This document shows, piece after piece, positions 39,049 through 47,025 of a stretch of DNA of 64,000 nucleotides; positions within the stretch are counted from its first letter, which is position 1, and each line of letters begins with the position of its first letter. This DNA comes from Gammaproteobacteria bacterium (GTDB lineage Bacteria; Pseudomonadota; Gammaproteobacteria; GCA-001735895): contig JAAEMR010000257.1 of NCBI GenBank assembly GCA_024225395.1, positions 23,574 to 87,573 of the forward strand, given 5' to 3'. The translations under genes and the position numbers were made by a program. The notes under the pieces are model-generated. The model was not told the origin of the DNA. It saw nothing but the letters and a program-made list of their open reading frames with translations, and ran no database searches.

Positions 39049-39753
39049 TTACAAATTAGCCGTATGTGTCTTGTGGTCCATAGAATGAACAAAAGCATTC
39101 AATATAAAAGACAATAAAACCATCACTATGCCTAACGCAATACCCTGGGAAAAATTGCCCTTGCTGGTTTCCAGAGCAATGGCAGTGGGAATATTTCGAG
39201 TATATTCAAGAATGTTACCACCTAGCATCATCGATGCCCCTACTTCGGCAATAATACGCCCGTAAGCGGCCAGTAGCGCCGTGATCAAGCCAAAACGAAC
39301 TTCATATAACAATGTAAAAAAAGCCTGAATGGGTCCTGCGCCCAGGGTTCTTGCCGTTTCCCAGGCGCGATTATCAACAGCCTGAATAGCCGCTAATGAC
39401 ATCGAAACCAGGATCGGATAACTCAATAGAAACTGACCTAATACCATCGCTGTTTGAGTGAACAGCAATCTGAAATCTCCAAGTGGCCCCTGTCGGGATA
39501 ACATGACGAATAAAGTCAAACCAACGACCACGGCAGGAACAGATAACAATGCACTGAAGATAGATATTAAGACTTTGCGCCCGGGAAAACGAAAGTGTGC
39601 CAGGACAAATGCAGTTAACAGTGCGGGAGGTATCGCACAGATGATTGCGACAGTAGAAACCCGGAAGGAAATTCCAATGATTCCCCATATCGTAGGGTCA
39701 CCACTTAACAGTAACCACAAAGCCTGGAGAGTTGCATCAGTCAGTGTATCCAT
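39049..39753 (-). CDS. tupB: Tungstate ABC transporter permease TupB
   Basis: An inner membrane permease of 234 residues with about five or six helices and the EAA-type motif near 140-160 (WETARTLGAGPIQAFFTLLY). This family pairs with TupA-type receptors. I use the Met at 39753, which follows the tupA stop by ten bases; the frame is open further upstream inside tupA. No tupC (ATPase) gene follows: the next gene is convergent phoU. Confidence 0.88.
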   Translation of the reverse strand: MDTLTDATLQALWLLLSGDPTIWGIIGISFRVSTVAIICAIPPALLTAFVLAHFRFPGRKVLISIFSALLSVPAVVVGLTLFVMLSRQGPLGDFRLLFTQTAMVLGQFLLSYPILVSMSLAAIQAVDNRAWETARTLGAGPIQAFFTLLYEVRFGLITALLAAYGRIIAEVGASMMLGGNILEYTRNIPTAIALETSKGNFSQGIALGIVMVLLSFILNAFVHSMDHKTHTANL

Positions 39754-39763
39754 TAGGAAAAAC

Positions 39764-40570
39764 TTAATCCACCATTGGAGTAAAGAGCTGTTTACCCAGC
39801 ATTTTATATTCTGCAATTAAAGGCTGGCCTTTAGATTTTGATGTTATCCAGTCAATTAACGCACTCGATCCTGCAAAGTTTATATCCGGATATCGTTCTG
39901 GATTTACCGCAATAATGCCATAAGGATTAAATAAAGAAGAATCTCCCTCATGAGTAATATTAAGCTGAACTTTAGATTCATAAGCCAACCAGGTTCCACG
40001 ATCCGTCAAAGTATAGGCATCCAGTTCATTTGCCATCTGTAAAACTTTCCCCATACCCTGGCCGACTTCACGATACCAGGACCCGTCTGGTTGAATTCCA
40101 GACTGTTTCCAGATGTTTAACTCTTTTTTGTGAGTGCCGGAATTATCCCCCCTGGAAATGAATAAAGATTGTGATTTTTTAATAAACTGAAAAGCCTGCT
40201 TAACCGATTTGGCATATTTTACTTTTGCAGGGTCACTTGCAGGCCCGATGACCACGAAGTCGTTATACATGACAGGATAACGTTTAACTCCAAAACCGGA
40301 ATCCACAAAATCTTTCTCGGCCTGCAGTGCATGAACCAGAACCACATCCACATCACCATCTTTTCCAAGGCGAAGAGCTTTACCCGTTCCTACCGCAATA
40401 ACATGAACTTTATAACCGGACTCTTTTGTAAAAACAGGCAGTAAATTACTTAACAACCCCGAGTTTTCGGTACTGGTAGTTGTCGCCAGGCGTATTAACT
40501 TTGAATCAGCCGCCATCATCGAGGTGCAGAAAAAAAGGATTACTAAAGCGGGAGTTAATAAGCGAATCAT
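39764..40570 (-). CDS. tupA: Tungstate-binding protein TupA
   Basis: A periplasmic receptor of 268 residues. A signal peptide ending near AADS (about 20) is followed by LATTTSTENSGLL, the TTTS anion-binding motif that separates TupA/WtpA-like tungstate receptors from ModA. Later SRGDNSGTHKKELNIW and ALTDRG-type elements (YTLTDRGTW) fit the family. It stands divergent from the tungsten oxidoreductase operon, which supports tungstate as ligand. Confidence 0.9.
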   Translation of the reverse strand: MIRLLTPALVILFFCTSMMAADSKLIRLATTTSTENSGLLSNLLPVFTKESGYKVHVIAVGTGKALRLGKDGDVDVVLVHALQAEKDFVDSGFGVKRYPVMYNDFVVIGPASDPAKVKYAKSVKQAFQFIKKSQSLFISRGDNSGTHKKELNIWKQSGIQPDGSWYREVGQGMGKVLQMANELDAYTLTDRGTWLAYESKVQLNITHEGDSSLFNPYGIIAVNPERYPDINFAGSSALIDWITSKSKGQPLIAEYKMLGKQLFTPMVD

Positions 40571-40884
40571 TTTCTAAAGCTCTATTATTGACGATAAAAT
40601 ATACCTGTAAAGTCTATTCTTATAATCCCGAAGTATAAAAATAATAGTATTCATATAATTCTCGAAATTCAAACGAATATTATGTGAAAACCATTTCCAA
40701 AAGCAACTTAAAGAAAAAATAAAATGTTGTTGCATTACACGGGTTAACTGCAATAACATCGAACATTAATATGTTTAATTAATACATAAGTTCTGGTTGA
40801 TGAAGTTATGTTAATCGAATGCTAAGAACAAGAATTCATTAATATAATTATAAAATAATAATCTAATTTACCCTGGAGAAACTA
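40571..40884. other. Divergent promoter region tupA / aor operon
   Basis: An AT-rich 314-base gap that must hold the promoters for both directions. Apart from the inverted repeat at 40725-40758, I see no clear -24/-12 site, Moco-type riboswitch or ModE box. The AorA ATG has CTGGAGAAA as ribosome site. Confidence 0.6.
40725..40758. promoter_or_regulatory. Inverted repeat, candidate operator
   Basis: TGTTGTTGCA (40725-40734) and TGCAATAACA (40749-40758) are inverted copies with nine of ten matches and a 14-base spacer, so the half-sites are about two to two-and-a-half turns apart. It lies midway between the divergent genes and has no T-run, so a protein binding site is likelier than a terminator. 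The regulator is unknown. Confidence 0.5.
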
Positions 40885-41367
40885 ATGCAAAAATCATTAC
40901 ATATTGATCCGGTAAAATGTACCGGGTGTTTACAATGTGAGATGGCCTGCTCTTACGAACACACGGGCGCCTTTAACCCTTCTCGATCCACTATCAAAGT
41001 TTTCACCTTCCACCATGAAGGACGTTTCGCACCCTATACCTGTACTCAATGTGATGACGCATGGTGTCAACGCGCATGTCCGGTAGATGCGATTACCGTA
41101 GATGCATCAACAGGTGCCAAAGTGGTTTCAGACGATAAGTGTGTCGGTTGTAAGGTTTGCACCATTGCCTGCCCGTTCGGTACGATTAATTATTCCCAGG
41201 CAACTGGCAAGGTGGCCAAATGTGACCTTTGTGGTGGAGACCCGGAATGCGTCAAAGCCTGTCCAACTGCTGCTATCACTTATATCAATTCCGACTGGAC
41301 TGGATATGACCGTATGATGGCTTCAGCCTCAAAGAGTTTACCTGCAGCTGAAGCTGCTGCATCTTAA
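40885..41367 (+). CDS. aorA: AOR electron-transfer subunit, four [4Fe-4S] clusters (AorA-like)
   Basis: A 160-residue polyferredoxin with four cysteine groups: CTGCLQCEMAC, CTQCDDAWCQRAC, CVGCKVCTIAC and CDLCGGDPECVKAC. It belongs to the HycB/DmsB-like ferredoxins. In Aromatoleum-type aldehyde oxidoreductase such a protein (AorA) forms a filament carrying electrons between the tungsten and FAD subunits. It precedes the catalytic gene by 16 bases with an AGGAGG ribosome site. Confidence 0.9.
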   Translation: MQKSLHIDPVKCTGCLQCEMACSYEHTGAFNPSRSTIKVFTFHHEGRFAPYTCTQCDDAWCQRACPVDAITVDASTGAKVVSDDKCVGCKVCTIACPFGTINYSQATGKVAKCDLCGGDPECVKACPTAAITYINSDWTGYDRMMASASKSLPAAEAAAS

Positions 41368-41383
41368 CAGGAGGAGAATAATT

Positions 41384-43234
41384 ATGTCCTGGACACAAAA
41401 AATATTACGCGTAAATCTTACTGAAGGTACTTGCACCGCTGAAGCTCTTAACATGCAATGGGCTAACGATTATCTTGGTCAGCGTGGCCTGGCTTCAAAA
41501 TACCTCACAGAAGAGGTCGATCCAAAGTGTGATCCATTAAGCCCTGATAATAAAATGATCATGGCCACTGGTCCCTTAACTGGAACAATGGCTTCAACAG
41601 GTGGTCGTTATTCCGTCATTACCAAAGGTCCTTTAACCGGAGCCATAGCCTGCTCCAATTCAGGTGGATTCCTCGGTGCTGAATTTAAAAATGCCGGCTG
41701 GGATATGCTGATTTTTGAAGGAAAATCACCTGAGCCCGTTTACCTGTGGATCGAGAATGACAAAACTGAATTAAGATCAGCAACGGATTTATGGGGTAAA
41801 TCAGCCTGGGAAACAGATGATATCCTTCATCAGGTTCATCAGGATCCTCAGGTACGTATTGCCTGCGTAGGTAGAACGGCTGAGGCAGGCTGTCTTTATT
41901 CAGGTGTTATAAATGATAAACATCGTGCAGCAGGTCGTTCTGGTGTTGGAACTGTCATGGCCTCTAAAAACCTGAAAGCTGTTGCTGTTCGAGGAACTTT
42001 AGGTGTTGGCAATATTAATGACATGCCGAAATTTGTTGAAGCAATTAATGCAGGAAAAGCTGTACTGGCTGAAAATGCGGTTACCGGTCAGGGCTTACCA
42101 ACTTATGGAACCCAGGTATTAATGAATGTGATTAATGGTGTGGGTGCTTTGCCTGCCCGTAACATGAAAAATGCAGGCTTTGAAGGCGCTGAAAATATTT
42201 CCGGTGAAGCCATGCACGAACCTAGAGCTAGCGATGGCAAACCTAACCTGACCACTAATGCCAGCTGTTTTGGCTGTACCATCGCCTGTGGACGTATCTC
42301 CACTATCGATAAAACTCACTTCTCGATCGAAAATAAACCCGAATACTGGGGAGCCTCCGGTGGTCTTGAATATGAAGCAGCCTGGGCACTTGGCGCTGAC
42401 ACAGGAGTAGATGATCTTGATGCTATTACCTATGTAAATTTTCTGTGTAATGAAGATGGTTTTGATCCTATTACTTTTGGTTGTACTGTAGCCGCAGCCA
42501 TGGAAATGTTTGAAGATGGAGTCCTGACTACTGAAAATACCGGTGGAATTGAACTTAAGTTTGGTTCAGCCGAAGCTTTTGTAGCCGCTGCTGAAGCACT
42601 CTGTAGTGGAGAAGGTTTTGGTCAGGATCTGGCACTGGGATCAAAAAGACTGTGTGATAAATACGGTCGGCCTGAGCTATCTATGACAGTAAAAGGCCAG
42701 GAATTTCCGGCTTATGATCCTCGCGGCATTCAAGGTATTGGTCTTAACTATGCGACATCTAATCGTGGAGCCTGCCACGTTCGTGGTTACACCGTTGCTT
42801 CTGAAATCCTTGGAATTCCTGTTAAAACGGAACAGACCGATACCGATGGTAAGCCAGAGTTGGTCAAGGCATTCCAGGATGCTACCGCACTAGTTGACTC
42901 AGCCGGTTTATGTCTGTTCACAACTTTCGCATGGGGTATGGATAATATTGCTCCACAAATTGACGGCGCCTGTGAAGGTGACTGGTCAGTAGAAAGGTGT
43001 CTCGAAGTCGGTGAACGAATCTGGAATATTGAACGTCAGTTTAATAACGATGCCGGTTTCACTTCTAATGATGACAAGCTTCCAAAGCGCCTTCTTGAAG
43101 AAGCGATCAAAGGTGGACCTACGGATGGCCAGGTGAATCGTCTTGGAGATATGTTACCCAAGTATTATGAGATACGTGGCTGGACTGACAAAGGTGAAAT
43201 CACCGATGAGACAAAGCAACGTTTGTCTCTCTAA
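41384..43234 (+). CDS. aorB: Tungsten aldehyde ferredoxin oxidoreductase, catalytic subunit (AorB-like)
   Basis: The tungsto-bis-pterin enzyme that oxidises aldehydes to acids, 616 residues. The [4Fe-4S] ligands are in CFGCTIAC (Cys295, 298, 302) plus Cys510 in DSAGLCLF. Pterin-contact segments include GPLTGTMASTGGRYS near 64-78, NSGGFLGAEFKNAGWD near 90-105 and RGACHVRGYT near 463. The family covers AOR, FOR and related enzymes. The gene set with ferredoxin and FAD subunits points to the bacterial AorABC type. Substrates may include aromatic or aliphatic aldehydes; these enzymes can also reduce acids. A terminator-like hairpin follows. Confidence 0.93.
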   Translation: MSWTQKILRVNLTEGTCTAEALNMQWANDYLGQRGLASKYLTEEVDPKCDPLSPDNKMIMATGPLTGTMASTGGRYSVITKGPLTGAIACSNSGGFLGAEFKNAGWDMLIFEGKSPEPVYLWIENDKTELRSATDLWGKSAWETDDILHQVHQDPQVRIACVGRTAEAGCLYSGVINDKHRAAGRSGVGTVMASKNLKAVAVRGTLGVGNINDMPKFVEAINAGKAVLAENAVTGQGLPTYGTQVLMNVINGVGALPARNMKNAGFEGAENISGEAMHEPRASDGKPNLTTNASCFGCTIACGRISTIDKTHFSIENKPEYWGASGGLEYEAAWALGADTGVDDLDAITYVNFLCNEDGFDPITFGCTVAAAMEMFEDGVLTTENTGGIELKFGSAEAFVAAAEALCSGEGFGQDLALGSKRLCDKYGRPELSMTVKGQEFPAYDPRGIQGIGLNYATSNRGACHVRGYTVASEILGIPVKTEQTDTDGKPELVKAFQDATALVDSAGLCLFTTFAWGMDNIAPQIDGACEGDWSVERCLEVGERIWNIERQFNNDAGFTSNDDKLPKRLLEEAIKGGPTDGQVNRLGDMLPKYYEIRGWTDKGEITDETKQRLSL

Positions 43235-43241
43235 CCGGAAG

Positions 43242-43271
43242 CCCACCTTTGGCAACGAAGGTGGGTTTTTA
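43242..43271 (+). terminator. Terminator between aorB and aorC
   Basis: CCCACCTT and AAGGTGGG (43258-43265) form an eight-pair stem with an eight-base loop and a T-run (TTTTTA). It lies inside the aor gene cluster, so it should lower transcription of aorC and the cofactor genes relative to aorAB. Confidence 0.85.
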
Positions 43272-43305
43272 TTTAGTCCACTAAAATCATATACAGAGTT
43301 AAATC

Positions 43306-44553
43306 ATGCATTACATCATAATTGGTGCAGGACCCGCCGGTGTTATAGCCGCAGAAACATTGAGAAAAAATAATCAGGATGCCGAAATCACTATTATCGG
43401 TTCCGAATCCGAGCCACCCTATTCTCGTATGGCCATCCCCTATTTTCTGGAAGGAAAAATAAAGCCGGAAGGAAGTTATTTACGAGATCCTGTAACTCAT
43501 TTTTCAAACTTGAATATTAAGGTAGTTCAGGACACCGTAATCAATGTTGATTCAGCTACACAACAACTGTCACTACAAAGCGGTTCGTTGCTACATTTTG
43601 ATAAGTTGTTAATCGCCACAGGCTCAAGTCCAACTGCTCCACCAATTCCCGGGAAAGAGCTGGATATTGTACATAGTTGCTGGACTCTCGAAGATGCTCA
43701 CAAAATTATCGAACTCGCTCAACCGGGTTCTAATGTAGTTTTAATTGGTGCCGGTTTTATAGGTTGTATTATTCTGGAATCTTTACTCAAACGGGGCATT
43801 AATTTAACCGTTGTTGAAACCGGAAACCGTATGGTTCCACGCATGCTCAATGATAAAGCGGGTGGTTTAATAAAATCATGGTGTATCAAAAAAGGTATCA
43901 ATGTAAAAACATCCTGTGGTGCTGACTCCATCAATAAAAATAGCGAAGGATTATGCAGTGTAAAATTAACCGATGGAACTCAACTGGCAGCCGATCTGAT
44001 TATTACCGCAACCGGTGTAAAACCTAATACTGATTTCCTTGAAAGTTCAGATATTCAGATAGACCAGGGATTGCTGGTCAATCAGTACCTGCAAACGAGT
44101 AAACCCAATATTTACGCGGCAGGTGATGTTGCCCAGGCACTTGATTTTTCAACAGGCAATCACGAAGTACAGGCTATTCAACCCACAGCTACCGATCATG
44201 GAAGAATAGCTGCATTGAATATGAGTGGAAAAGAAGTTATTCATCAAGGCTCCATCAACATGAATGTACTCGACACTCTGGGGCTGGTTTCCTGCTCATT
44301 TGGATTATGGATGGGTGTTGAAAATGGAGATTCAACAGAACTTTATAATGAAAAAGATTATCGCTATCTGAACTTACAGTTTGATGATGATGTTCTGGTA
44401 GGTGCCAGTAGTACCGGTATGACACAACATATCGGCGTTTTAAGAGGGTTGATTGAGTCCAGATTACATTTAGGTGAGTGGAAAGACAGATTGATAAAAG
44501 ATCCGACCTTAGTCATGGAAGCCTACATGGGCAGCACACAGGAACTTGGTTAA
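43306..44553 (+). CDS. aorC: FAD/NAD(P)-binding oxidoreductase (AorC-like subunit)
   Basis: A 415-residue pyridine nucleotide-disulfide-type flavoprotein: FAD site IIGAGPAGVIAAETLR at the start, NAD site VLIGAGFIGCIILES near 146-160, and YAAGDVAQ near 269-276. There is no redox CxxxxC pair, so it belongs to the NADH oxidase/ferredoxin reductase type. Beside AorA- and AorB-like genes it should link NAD to the tungsten subunit. It overlaps none of its neighbours; the MoaD-like gene starts 16 bases after it. Confidence 0.9.
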   Translation: MHYIIIGAGPAGVIAAETLRKNNQDAEITIIGSESEPPYSRMAIPYFLEGKIKPEGSYLRDPVTHFSNLNIKVVQDTVINVDSATQQLSLQSGSLLHFDKLLIATGSSPTAPPIPGKELDIVHSCWTLEDAHKIIELAQPGSNVVLIGAGFIGCIILESLLKRGINLTVVETGNRMVPRMLNDKAGGLIKSWCIKKGINVKTSCGADSINKNSEGLCSVKLTDGTQLAADLIITATGVKPNTDFLESSDIQIDQGLLVNQYLQTSKPNIYAAGDVAQALDFSTGNHEVQAIQPTATDHGRIAALNMSGKEVIHQGSINMNVLDTLGLVSCSFGLWMGVENGDSTELYNEKDYRYLNLQFDDDVLVGASSTGMTQHIGVLRGLIESRLHLGEWKDRLIKDPTLVMEAYMGSTQELG

Positions 44554-44569
44554 CTCCCGGGTATATAAC

Positions 44570-44824
44570 ATGAAAATGTATATTGAGCTTTATGCATCAC
44601 TAATGCCTTTATTACCTCCGGGAAAAGAACGCTTTAGACGTGAAATAAAAGTAGATGATGGCACTACCGTTCAACAATTAATTGAGCAATATCAAATTAC
44701 TGATGAACAGGCACATATTGTTTTAGTCAATGGGCATTTTGTCTGTAGTATTGATGATCGCAATCATAAAATACTTGAAACTGACGATACAGTTTCCATA
44801 TGGCCACCTGTAGCGGGTGGATAA
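44570..44824 (+). CDS. MoaD/ThiS-family sulfur carrier
   Basis: An 84-residue beta-grasp protein that ends in the diglycine (PPVAGG) needed for adenylation and thiocarboxylate formation. MoaD gives the dithiolene sulfurs of molybdopterin. A copy within a tungsten operon, together with a MoeB-like gene, suggests extra or dedicated cofactor synthesis. I start it at 44570 (MKMYIELYASLM); an earlier Met would overlap aorC. Confidence 0.9.
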   Translation: MKMYIELYASLMPLLPPGKERFRREIKVDDGTTVQQLIEQYQITDEQAHIVLVNGHFVCSIDDRNHKILETDDTVSIWPPVAGG

Positions 44825-44838
44825 ACGATTTAGCTATC

Positions 44839-45153
44839 ATGAGTAAAAGCACTGTTAGTCAATATGATATGGGCTATACCCCTGCTGAATTCAGTCAAGT
44901 TTTAAAAGGAAATTTCACCGGTGAAAAATCTGAGCTGAGTTGTGAGTCAGTATCAACAAACCAATGGCTTATTAAACATCAAGATTCAGCAATGAGCATC
45001 GCTATACAGATTGAAAAAAAACCGGATCGTATTTTAGGGGCCATAGCATTACCCGTATTATCGGTATCCTTTAAAGTCAACTCAGCTACAACAGAACAGT
45101 CTAAATTCTTTTTTGAAAAGTTCTTCAAATATTTCCATAAAGGTGGAGGTTAA
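44839..45153 (+). CDS. Unrecognised 104-residue protein in the aor operon
   Basis: A small soluble protein between the MoaD-like and MoeB-like genes. It is not one I recognise. It is polar, without a signal peptide or membrane helix. The middle (about 27-80) reads as alternating strands, SELSCESVSTNQWLIKHQ and MSIAIQIEKKP, then LPVLSVSFKVNSA, and the end is an aromatic helix, SKFFFEKFFKYFHK, with final Gly-Gly-Gly. The last three codons are also the ribosome site for the next gene (GGTGGAGG), so the glycines may be incidental. The pattern FxxxLxxxF suggests a small beta-rich fold. I start it at 44839; a start at 44800 would overlap moaD. Confidence 0.75.
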   Translation: MSKSTVSQYDMGYTPAEFSQVLKGNFTGEKSELSCESVSTNQWLIKHQDSAMSIAIQIEKKPDRILGAIALPVLSVSFKVNSATTEQSKFFFEKFFKYFHKGGG

Positions 45154-45157
45154 AACT

Positions 45158-45901
45158 ATGACTCCTTCAGATGAATCCCGTTACAACCGTCAAATAAAGT
45201 TACCCCAAATTGGTGAAGAGGGTCAGCAAAAAATCATCGATAGCACCGTGTTGATCATCGGTATGGGTGGTCTGGGATCTCCTGCTGCCATGTATTTAGC
45301 TGCAGCAGGCATTGGTAAAATGATCATCAGTGATTTTGATGTCGTCGAAGAATCAAATTTACAACGTCAGATCATCCATCAACCAAAAAATGTTGGCGAC
45401 CTAAAGGCTCATTCGGCCAGGCAAACATTGCTTGAGATAAACCCCGATTGTCAAATTGAAATGATTGACAGGGAACTTGATGACGAAGAGCTTGAGTCAT
45501 TCATCAACAAGGCATCTATTGTGCTCGATTGCAGTGATAACTTTCCCACTCGTTTTGCTGTGAACCGATTCTGCGTACAAACCAAAACTCCTTTAGTTTC
45601 AGCAGCAGCTATTCGCCTGGAAGGACAAATACTCAGTTTTATACCCGACTCCGGGGGACCCTGTTACCAATGTTTATACAGTGGTGAATATGAAAATGCA
45701 CAAACCTGTGAAATGGAAGGTGTACTAGGTCCGGTTGTTGGCGTGATGGGTACACTTCAAGCCTTACAGGCTTTATTGATACTAACTGGACACACTGAAG
45801 AAATAGTCGGCAAGTTACAACTGTTTGATGGTTTAAATATGCAATGGCAACAGGTACAAATTCCTAAAAATCCGAACTGCCCTGCTTGTTCTTCTGGATA
45901 G
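45158..45901 (+). CDS. MoeB/ThiF-family adenylyltransferase
   Basis: A 247-residue E1-like enzyme that adenylates the C-terminal glycine of MoaD/ThiS proteins. The nucleotide site is IIGMGGLGSPAAMYLA near 29-44; RYNRQIKLPQIG (7-18) is the typical start. Two CxxC pairs bind zinc (CYQC and CPAC), and the cysteine in TCEMEGVLGP is at the E1 cysteine position. The ATG at 45158 follows GGTGGAGG. Its partner is probably the MoaD-like protein two genes before. Confidence 0.9.
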   Translation: MTPSDESRYNRQIKLPQIGEEGQQKIIDSTVLIIGMGGLGSPAAMYLAAAGIGKMIISDFDVVEESNLQRQIIHQPKNVGDLKAHSARQTLLEINPDCQIEMIDRELDDEELESFINKASIVLDCSDNFPTRFAVNRFCVQTKTPLVSAAAIRLEGQILSFIPDSGGPCYQCLYSGEYENAQTCEMEGVLGPVVGVMGTLQALQALLILTGHTEEIVGKLQLFDGLNMQWQQVQIPKNPNCPACSSG

Positions 45902-45936
45902 AATTTAAACTTAAATAGCAGAAAGTTTTCTAAATA

Positions 45937-46305
45937 TTATAAAGTTGCATAAATCAGAAATACTCCAAACATGAATGACAGTAACCCGGCAGGTCTGAAT
46001 ATTTTTATAAATTTTTGAGACGACCAGACAGCAAACTGTTTATGCCTTGCAACAGGAGTTAGAGAAAGCACGACACTGACGCTCACCAGTAAATAACCTA
46101 CTACTTTCATAATCACTGGATAAGCCGTTTGGTCAGAAAATATAATGAATATCAAACCAGAGAAAAGCCGGCTCAGTATTTCAAATACATGAAAATAGGG
46201 TTTCTTGCTGAACTGAATTATCCCTTCTGACCAGTATGTTGGGCTAACCAGCATCACAATACTCAGAACCGCCATCAAGACACCAAAAAATGTCATTAAA
46301 TACAC
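45937..46305 (-). CDS. Small membrane protein of unknown function
   Basis: A 122-residue protein with about four hydrophobic helices (about 2-22, 43-60, 65-85, 103-121) separated by short polar loops. I do not recognise the family. It is convergent to the MoeB-like gene. A fair length and good hydrophobic pattern make a real gene likely. Confidence 0.65.
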   Translation of the reverse strand: MYLMTFFGVLMAVLSIVMLVSPTYWSEGIIQFSKKPYFHVFEILSRLFSGLIFIIFSDQTAYPVIMKVVGYLLVSVSVVLSLTPVARHKQFAVWSSQKFIKIFRPAGLLSFMFGVFLIYATL

Positions 46306-46419
46306 GAGCTTTTAATTTGCATAATAAATATTTAACCCTGCAATAACTATTTTGAAAATAAAATATGGGTAGAATATATTCTGTCCTATTGAGTTTAACA
46401 CTAACCCAATGGAGTTATG

Positions 46420-47016
46420 ATGAACAAAGTTTTTATTATAAATGCTCACCAGTTTTATAAGGGTTTTTCTGAGGGGGAGCTTAACAGAAGCATGGTAAAA
46501 ATAGCTGCAGCAATGCTGGAAGCAAAAGGCTTTGAAACCAGGTTAACTGAAATTGAGAAAGGCTATGACATCAATGAGGAAATACAGAAACACCTTTGGG
46601 CAGATCTGATCATCACACAGTCACCTGTATTCTGGTTCGGTACTCCCTGGATTTATAAAAAATATGCCGATGAAGTTTTTACGGCCGGGCTTGCAGCGGG
46701 TGGCCTGGTGGTTGACGACGGGAGAACACGTAAAGATCCTTCAAAACAATATGGTACTGGTGGGAAACTTCAGGGCAAAAAGTACATGTTGTCTCTAACC
46801 TGGAATGCGCCTGAAGCAGCTTTTAATAATGAACAACAGTACATGTTTGAAGGAAAATCTGTAGATGATGTATTCATCAGCAATACATCCAGCTACAAAT
46901 TTTGTGGAGCAGAAATCTTAGCTTCATTTTCCTGCTTCGATGTTAGAAAAAATCCTGATATCGAGAATGATATAAAACGATACAGACAACATTTAACCAG
47001 TATTCTGAGCGATTAG
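46420..47016 (+). CDS. Flavodoxin-fold NAD(P)H quinone reductase (MdaB-like)
   Basis: A 198-residue flavodoxin-fold oxidoreductase. Signs are IINAHQFY at the start, ITQSPVFWFGTPWIYKKYAD (about 61-82) and the flavin loop LSLTWNAPEAAF near 125. These are like MdaB, an FMN/FAD quinone reductase with two-electron chemistry. The ATG at 46420 is five bases after GGAG. The next gene starts ten bases after its stop, so both are likely one transcript. Confidence 0.88.
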   Translation: MNKVFIINAHQFYKGFSEGELNRSMVKIAAAMLEAKGFETRLTEIEKGYDINEEIQKHLWADLIITQSPVFWFGTPWIYKKYADEVFTAGLAAGGLVVDDGRTRKDPSKQYGTGGKLQGKKYMLSLTWNAPEAAFNNEQQYMFEGKSVDDVFISNTSSYKFCGAEILASFSCFDVRKNPDIENDIKRYRQHLTSILSD

Positions 47017-47025
47017 AAATATAAA

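Noticed and set aside
40571..40884. Moco/Tuco-type riboswitch before aorA
   Set aside because: The region is too AT-rich and lacks the paired helices I would need to support one.
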